Shown in pieces: positions 58,260-64,000 of a stretch of DNA of 64,000 nucleotides. The position numbers were made by a program, and so were the translations under genes. The stretch lies in NCBI GenBank assembly GCA_030765055.1, contig CM060947.1:225816456-225880455 (forward strand). Reading direction: 5' to 3'. Source of the stretch: Mantis religiosa (taxonomy: Eukaryota > Arthropoda > Insecta > Mantodea > Mantidae). Within the stretch, counting starts at the first letter, position 1. Each line of letters begins with the position of its first letter. The notes under the pieces were generated by a model, which was not told where the DNA came from, did no database searches, and worked only from the letters and a program-made list of their open reading frames with translations.

Positions 58260-60077
58260 TTGCAACAACTAACCTCATCGTACGCCATCTCAAACCATAA
58301 TGCATAACCTAACTATCGCTTCACTGTACGTTTTGTTTTGATTATATACCTGAGTGTGCGATGTATTCAGCATATCAATCTCAATCGCATACAAAAAATG
58401 GTTTAACCGCTTTTAAAATTATTTTCAGGTGGAGAAAAATAACTTTTGAACAAGGAAAACACATTCATTCTCTTAGTATGTCTGCAGTGCACTGTTTTGT
58501 GGCCATAGAAGGGTCAGCAAGAGGAAAGGCTCGGAGCTACCAGCTGGCTAAAAATAAATACCGCAAATCTGGCGGTTAGTTTAAAATCGAACTGTAACAA
58601 CCTGTCCCGTGTAACAACTCGGTCTCCCCTACTCGAGGGGGGGGTGGGGAGGCAGACTAATCACACAGCATATTGTATCAAGTAACAGGAGTGATAATTC
58701 CGCAGAGTATAGGAGTTGGAAAGAGACAGAAGAGAAAGAAGGTTAGGCCAGGACTCGCTGACTGTTCTAAAAGTGAATTTCAGTGTTCTAGGACCATTGG
58801 GCGAATTATACCTGCTATACCTTCTAGCAACATATACATACACACATTATGTGGAACCCATTTTGCTCAGTTTTCCTCTTTCGTAACTAAAAAGGTTGGG
58901 GAAATAAGCGAATATCTTGACACCTACTGTTTTCCTTGGCCTGGTATAAAGATACAAATATTTGAAAGGTTATGTTTCACTACATTCATTAGAGCCTTCG
59001 ACGATATTTATTTCTGATGCATTTCGGAGGCTCTCTGTTCGAATATCCTGACGTTGGGCTTTTTGCGTTTTCTTAGAAGGTAATGTTGGGGTAGTTGCTT
59101 ATTTACCCTAATTTCCTTACCAGTATTTCCATTTATATCGGCTTTCTTTAATGTTTGAAGTCTTCTTCAAGGTTTCGTGGCGTATTGTATTGCTGAAAAA
59201 TTGGCCCAGATGTTACTCAACCAAAAGAGCTGTAGACACTACTGTGTGTGAGGTCAAAGGAACGTTCATTGTACTTTCGAGTCTGGACCTATTAGGAACT
59301 TCAGTGTATCTTTGTGGCTTGTAGTCTCCTTCACTTCATGTCTTCCTGTTGAGTGGTAGCCACAATAAAATTGATATATACCTGTGTGTATTTTTATGGT
59401 CAAAATGAAACAAACATCTTAATTGCATGACCCCAGGTAATCCTTCCCTTAGAGCTGCAGCCATTTCGAAAGTTAATCCAGGAAAGAGGACGCTGCGGTA
59501 TCTTTTAACCACCATCTACAGGCCGCAGGTTGTTATAACAACGCTGCAATGACGCAGTGTTTCTCATTTTCGGGTCATAGATGGGGCAGAGAGATGGGCT
59601 ACACAAACGAATGGGGAGGGCTTGTTATTTTGTTTCATACAAAAACACACACTGGTCTGTGAAAACACACAATGCTATGCGTGGTTGCGTTGGAGATTAA
59701 TCATCTGGGAGAAAATATTCTCACATAAAAATGGAGACCTGATAAGGATGATCTACAGATTTCTTAACAAAAAACAAAGGAAAAGAATGTCAAATCTTAT
59801 TGGAACATTGGGTCTCCCAAACTATGAAAAAGAAAATATTTCTTAGGGGTTTCTAACGGTGCATGAGGGACCAAATAATTTTTTGATTGAAACTAGGATA
59901 AGTGTTTATTTTGGTTCGCTCAAAAAGCAAAACAAATTCTATTGAAACATATTTTTCTCTAAAATGAATTGTTGAGCTCTGAGAGGAAGTTTGCAGTGAT
60001 ATACATAAAAAGGAATCAATGACAGATAATTTGGAAATGTGTTAACCACATACAAGAGCCATATAAGGAGTATGGCA
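58260..60077. other. No supported gene
   Basis: Frames of 72-114 codons at 58,361-58,579 and 58,673-59,017 have no recognisable domain. The rest is AT-rich. Confidence 0.35.
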
Positions 60078-60310
60078 GCCCGCCTCGGTAGCGTGGTGGT
60101 AGCATGTCTGGCTCACGTTCAAGAGGTCCCGAGTTCAAATCTCGATCAGGGTAAGTTACCTGGATAAGGGTTTTTCCAGGGGTTTCCCTTATCCTGAAGG
60201 AGGCATGTCGGGTAACTCTAAGCTTTATGGACCCTGGGCTCATTTGAGCATCATTTTCACCCATTCCATTCATCGTCCGATATGACTTAACGTTGGAGGA
60301 CGTAAATTAA
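60078..60310 (+). mobile_element. SINE-B, full length, near consensus
   Basis: GCCCGCCTCGGTAGCGTGGT head, AGTTCAAATCTCGATCAGGG box B region, TTACCTGGATAAGGGTTTTT, CATTTGAGCATCATTTTCAC, and 3' end ACTTAACGTTGGAGGACGTA, then a short A run at about 60,320. Confidence 0.92.
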
Positions 60311-60658
60311 TTTACACACAAAAAAAAAACAGTGGCATTGTGATTTTTCAAGAGCCACATTACCAGCCTGTGTACAGAATTAATTGCATTGAGACTTAAA
60401 GTAGGTTTGAAACAACACGCGTTTAATTTGATTTTATACTTTATTTCCTTACAGACTTTAAGTACAATTAAAATAGTGTTTTCATAAAATTTATTTATAC
60501 TACTAAGGGGAATAAGAAAATAGAAAGGTATTGTTTCATTTAAAATATTTCCACAAGGGGACTCAGTGGTCATATACTGCTTATCGCAATATGATATAGC
60601 AAAATTCTTATAAGGTTTTAAATCCTTACTATCTTGTTTCCTCTATTCATACAAGATA
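60311..60658. other. AT-rich spacer between two SINE-B copies
   Basis: No gene seen. Confidence 0.4.
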
Positions 60659-60888
60659 TGCCCCGGTAAGCGTATCTGCCTCACGTTCAAGAAGTCCCAT
60701 GACTTACTCGGTCATAGTAAGTTACCTGAGTAAGCTTTTTTCAGTGTTTTCCCTTATCCTTAAAGATGAATGTCAGGTAGTTCTAAGTTCTATGGACCCT
60801 GGGCTCATTTGAGCATCGTTTCACCCATTCCATTCATGATGGAATGATGGGACTTAACGATATGACTTAACGTTGGAGGACATAAATT
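60659..60888 (+). mobile_element. SINE-B, head damaged, short internal duplication
   Basis: CGGTAAGCGTATCTGCCTCA head, box B broken, body intact. Near the 3' end GACTTAACGATATGACTTAA shows a small duplication of the ATGACTTAACG word before GTTGGAGGACATAA. Confidence 0.85.
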
Positions 60889-61821
60889 AAAAAAAAAATT
60901 AAGATAAGCCCACTTGTAACAGTTTATACAGGGCATCTTCAGTATTAACTTAATAACAATACTGGTTAATTTACATAAATTTAACATACATTGAAATTGT
61001 TTATAATAACATATCATTGGAAATTTTGTTTTCATATATTTCCCTACAAATTCCTTAAAATTTAAATGTAGGCTACTTACATTTTACATTCGCGTATGAC
61101 GACGTATATAAAACTGAAGCCGAAACTGTAAATGCATAAAATATTGAAATTGGAAATTAGCGCACGTTAAAGGATACAGTTAGGGGTGGCTTAGTTGGTG
61201 TTAAAAGTGACAAGAATGGAATAAATTTGTGTAAGCAGGTAAGAAGGGTCACAGGCCAGGTACTTTTCTTATTCCCCGAGACCGGTTTTCTCGGAAACTG
61301 ACTGCACACCTGGTCCAGGAAAATAAGTGAAAGGTCTCTTGATTGGCGTAGCCACGTGATGTTTCGCGCTAAAATTTGTAGGGGGTTAAGGGGAAGTAAC
61401 GTCGTGATCTGTGACCATGAGGGAAAAGAAGTCACTTGTATCACTCGTGGAAGGAGGTTGGTTCAGTGGCAGTTGACAGTCAACCTAACCAGCATTGTGG
61501 TATACTGCGATATTTAGTGAACCTACTCTGCGGCCGTAGCTACAAAGACGTATCGGCAAACCTTCAATTCTATTTAATGTTAATAAATCGCATTTCGAAG
61601 AAAGCTCTGGTTTTTCAGCGCTCATATCCCACGCATACCCAGAGTGCAAGATCCATGCGGAGCAGCTGAGGCAGAAATCTACGAGAAACAGCATTTTGCT
61701 TAGTAATAGCGAAATAAAACGTGGAGTCGTTGTATTCCACCTTCTACAAGGCAGCGATGAGACGACTGTTTATCGACGTGTCGTTAATTACTGCTGCAAA
61801 AGAGAAGGCAAAGCCCTATAC
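60889..61821. other. No supported gene
   Basis: Frames up to 95 codons, none recognised. Confidence 0.35.
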
Positions 61822-61939
61822 TGTGCGATCCATATAAACCTGAACCATCTCAATTGGCCATAATTTTCTTCTGAAAGCTCGTGAAATGTAGAAATTTGTT
61901 TTAATGATCTAAGTGGTTCTTGGAGAAGAGACAACACTG

Positions 61940-62164
61940 ACAATTGTCGAGAGTTGACAGCCTTAAATGTCCCATTTTCTTTGATACGACTGTAGACACT
62001 GAAGTTCACATGGGTATCTTCAAGACATTTGTGGAGCAGCTGGATAGTATCGAATTGAGAGAAGATTATTTCCAGCAAGATGGAGCAACCTACCATAGAT
62101 GTAATGACACCATGGAACTTGTAAACAGTTTCTTTGATAATCGAATAATCTCAAAAGGTCTGTG
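61940..62164 (+). pseudogene. DDE transposase relic, part 1
   Basis: The frame reads CPIFFDTTVDTEVHMGIF, FVEQLDSIELREDYFQQDGA and NSFFDNRIISKGLW. PIFF..TV, YFQQDGAT-H, and DRVISRGLWP are the standard landmarks of a DDE transposase group common in arthropods; the aspartate of QQDGA is the second catalytic residue. The N-terminal and first-aspartate region is not recognisable. The reading breaks at the LINE and continues at 63,263. Confidence 0.8.
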
Positions 62165-63262
62165 GCAGTTTTAGGGAGTTTAACAAAGAAACGCATATGG
62201 CATTTGTTGACTTTGAAAAAGCCTTCGATAGGGTAAACCGATGCAAAATGTAGCAAATATTGTAATAACGAGGATACCCACAACAATTAATAAAAATGAT
62301 ACAATGCTTCTACTTTCAAACAAAAATAAATGTGAGGAACAATGGTAAAATTTCTAAAAAAAAAATCTTACTATTCAGGGTGTCAGTCAAGGGTGTACTT
62401 TATCACTTACACTTTTTAGTATTTATATTGACGAACTAGTGTGCAAATGGAAGCAGCTAGTGTATGTAGGTTTTAAAATTTCAAAGAAAAACGTTTTAAA
62501 TATTCTATTGTTTGCTGACGACTTAGTTATTATACAAAATAGCGAGTCTGCCCTGCAAAAATCTATTTTTAAACTTAGTGAACTTTGTAAGCAATATAAT
62601 ATGAAAATATATTTTATAAAATCAAAGGTAATGGCATTCATTGGGAAAGAGCCAATTAGAACAAAAATAGTTATAAATAATCGTTGCGTTGAATAGGTAA
62701 GCCATTTTAACTACTTGGGAACTGATGTTAGTTATGACAAGGAATATGATGTCTACAATAAAAATATGAAAATTTCAAAGAGTGTGTGGAACAATAAATA
62801 GAACATTTAGAAACAAAATTAAAGTTCTACAAAATTATGGTTGTACTCATACTGACATACGGAAGTGAGACTTGGACGTTAACTAAAAAGCAACAGAGTA
62901 AAATACAGGCTTCAGAAATGAAATTCTTGAGAAGTGTGAAAGGATGCACGAAGAGGGTCTTAATAAGAAATGAAATTATAAGAGGAGAGCTGGACATTTT
63001 AAGTATGAATGATAGGTTAAAAGATCTCAAAAAAATATGGAAGGAACATGTTGAAAGAATGCCAGATAATAGACTTACAAAACAAATATTACAGTATCAT
63101 CCTAAAGGTCGGTGGGCAGACCCAGGAAACGATGGTTGGAGGACTTCGAAGGCGGAACAGGCACTTGATTGCCTATGCCATGAAGTAAAGAAGAAGAAGA
63201 AGAAGAAGAAGAAGAAGAAGAAGAAGAAGAAGAAGAAGAAGAAGAAGAAGAAGAAGAAGAAG
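62165..63262 (+). mobile_element. LINE fragment (reverse transcriptase), 5'-truncated, with AAG tail
   Basis: It is bounded by the 10-bp repeat AAGGTCTGTG at 62,155-62,164 and 63,263-63,272 (the first AA is ambiguous with the tail). Pieces: MAFVDFEKAFDRVNR (first catalytic region of the RT palm), ISKKNVLNILLFADDLVII with the catalytic FADD box at about 62,518, then VSHFNYLGTDVSYD, TYGSETWTLTKKQQSKIQ, SEMKFLRSVKGCTKR and EHVERMPDNRLTKQIL. This is the C-terminal half of a non-LTR reverse transcriptase ORF. Frameshifts and stops interrupt it. The 3' end is a trinucleotide (AAG) tail instead of poly(A). Confidence 0.88.
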
Positions 63263-63265
63263 AAG
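63187..63265 (+). repeat. (AAG)26 tract, LINE 3' tail
   Basis: A perfect AAG array at the end of the LINE fragment, immediately before the target duplication. Confidence 0.9.
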
Positions 63266-63485
63266 GTCTGTGACCCTGCAGATCACCTTAGCCGGATTTT
63301 TTCTTGTGGGAGTATCTAAAAAGTAGAGTGTACAAGAATAGGCCACGGACAATTGATGTTATCAAGGAATCCAGTCGAACCGAAATAAGTAACGATACTC
63401 TCCGAGAATATGGTGAGACGAGTGCAAACATGTATAGATGCTGGTGGAGGACGCTTCTAACACTTTCTCTGAGATGTAAATAATG
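63263..63485 (+). pseudogene. DDE transposase relic, part 2
   Basis: It resumes the protein interrupted by the LINE: homology in several frames follows the expected order after the GLW motif, with PADHLSRIF-like, RTNRPRTIDVIKE-like and CIDAGGG-HF-like sequence (seen as TRIGHGQLM and CIDAGGGRF). The third catalytic position is not clearly conserved. Frameshifts present. Confidence 0.7.
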
Positions 63486-63535
63486 TAATGTAGTCTCCCA
63501 ACTGTCGAAATGGTTCCGGTTTATATGGATCGCAC

Positions 63536-64000
63536 TTTTTCTTAATTGGTAGTATCTTTAAAAATAATACAGACCTGAGACAACTGCAAAAGCATAATCT
63601 CATTTCAGTGTAGAATTGAGATACAATGATAGAGCTACCATAAATGCGGAGTCTGGAAATTTCTACTTCCGACTTCTACTACTGTGCACCAGGTAAACTA
63701 CAATCCAATTTTGAGACGGCAGTGAATATTAGAAATAGTATACACTTTCACCAAATTAAAATTACTTACTAACCAGCTGCTAAACATGGTTGCTCCAATA
63801 ACATAGTTACCAACATTATTAAGCTTGGTGGCAAACCAAGTGACTGATATACATTTCTGGTTGTTGACAAACAGCTCTGTAACTTCAAGCTATTGCGTCA
63901 ATTAAAGCCTAAACGAACATCATAAATACAAATCAACTAAATATCGAGGTAAGCCATGAATGACCTAATTCAACTATCAAGTATTATATTACACGTCTAT
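63536..64000. other. No recognisable feature
   Basis: AT-rich sequence running to the end of the window. Confidence 0.35.

Larger units (their letters stand above)
61822..63535 (+). mobile_element. Small DDE transposon with terminal inverted repeats, split by a LINE
   Basis: Inverted repeats GTGCGATCCATATAAACC at 61,822-61,839 and, reversed, at 63,518-63,535, with weaker pairing for about 10 bp more (GGAACCAT/TGAACCAT). Removing the LINE at 62,165-63,262 and one target copy leaves about 600 bp. It holds a transposase C-terminal part. Outer target duplication is not clear. Confidence 0.75.

Overview
The window looks like nuclear DNA from an arthropod, probably an insect with a large, repeat-rich genome. 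The reasons are the AT-rich composition, dense tRNA-derived SINEs, Ty3/gypsy, mariner, pogo, hAT and LINE relics, very long perfect microsatellites, and a multi-copy protein family that I recognise from memory as typical of arthropod genomes. I cannot name the species. There are no operons and no bacterial signals, and I find no convincing single-copy host gene. Almost every supportable feature is a mobile element or its relic, so the useful annotation is who inserted into whom.

Layout. 0.5-2.5 kb: LINE relic, a SINE-A with target duplication, and a first relic (copy 1) of an unclassified repeated ORF family (FHQDI...QGRW...MLADYCW motifs), itself split by a tRNA-derived insert. 3.8-12.9 kb: clustered SINEs including a SINE-B dimer nested in SINE-A, a possible promoter/5' leader at 6.0-6.5 kb, and a decayed LTR/primer-site region at 9.5-10.0 kb. 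13.9-18.4 kb: a 786-bp perfect GT array, a complete young Ty3/gypsy-type mini-element with apparently identical 428-bp LTRs and one chimeric gag/RNase H/integrase ORF, then a related solo LTR. 18.9-31.4 kb: SINEs of families A, B, C and F, a hAT relic, a 647-bp ATT array, and a SINE-C nested in SINE-A with a 13-bp target duplication. 32,394-33,393: a gap of exactly 1,000 N.

35.8-37.15 kb: copy 2 of the unclassified ORF family, split by SINE-E with a 12-bp target duplication; removing the insert makes the protein homology continuous. 38-49 kb: SINEs, a third related LTR with a TATA box, and a DDE transposase scrap. 50.0-54.9 kb: two mariner elements flanking a pogo-type transposase relic. 56.0-57.2 kb: a long inverted repeat. 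60-63.5 kb: two SINE-B copies and a small DDE transposon with terminal inverted repeats that holds a LINE inserted with a target duplication.

SINE-A to SINE-G are local names used only here. SINE-A has a tRNA-Glu-like head. SINE-B is about 230 bp with a conserved 3' end. SINE-C is unusually long at about 640-960 bp. SINE-E is about 270 bp. SINE-F ends in GGCGGGGTATAAAT. The autonomous-type relics (LINE, mariner, pogo, hAT, gypsy) supply the kinds of machinery that could have moved the non-autonomous ones, but no intact autonomous element is present.
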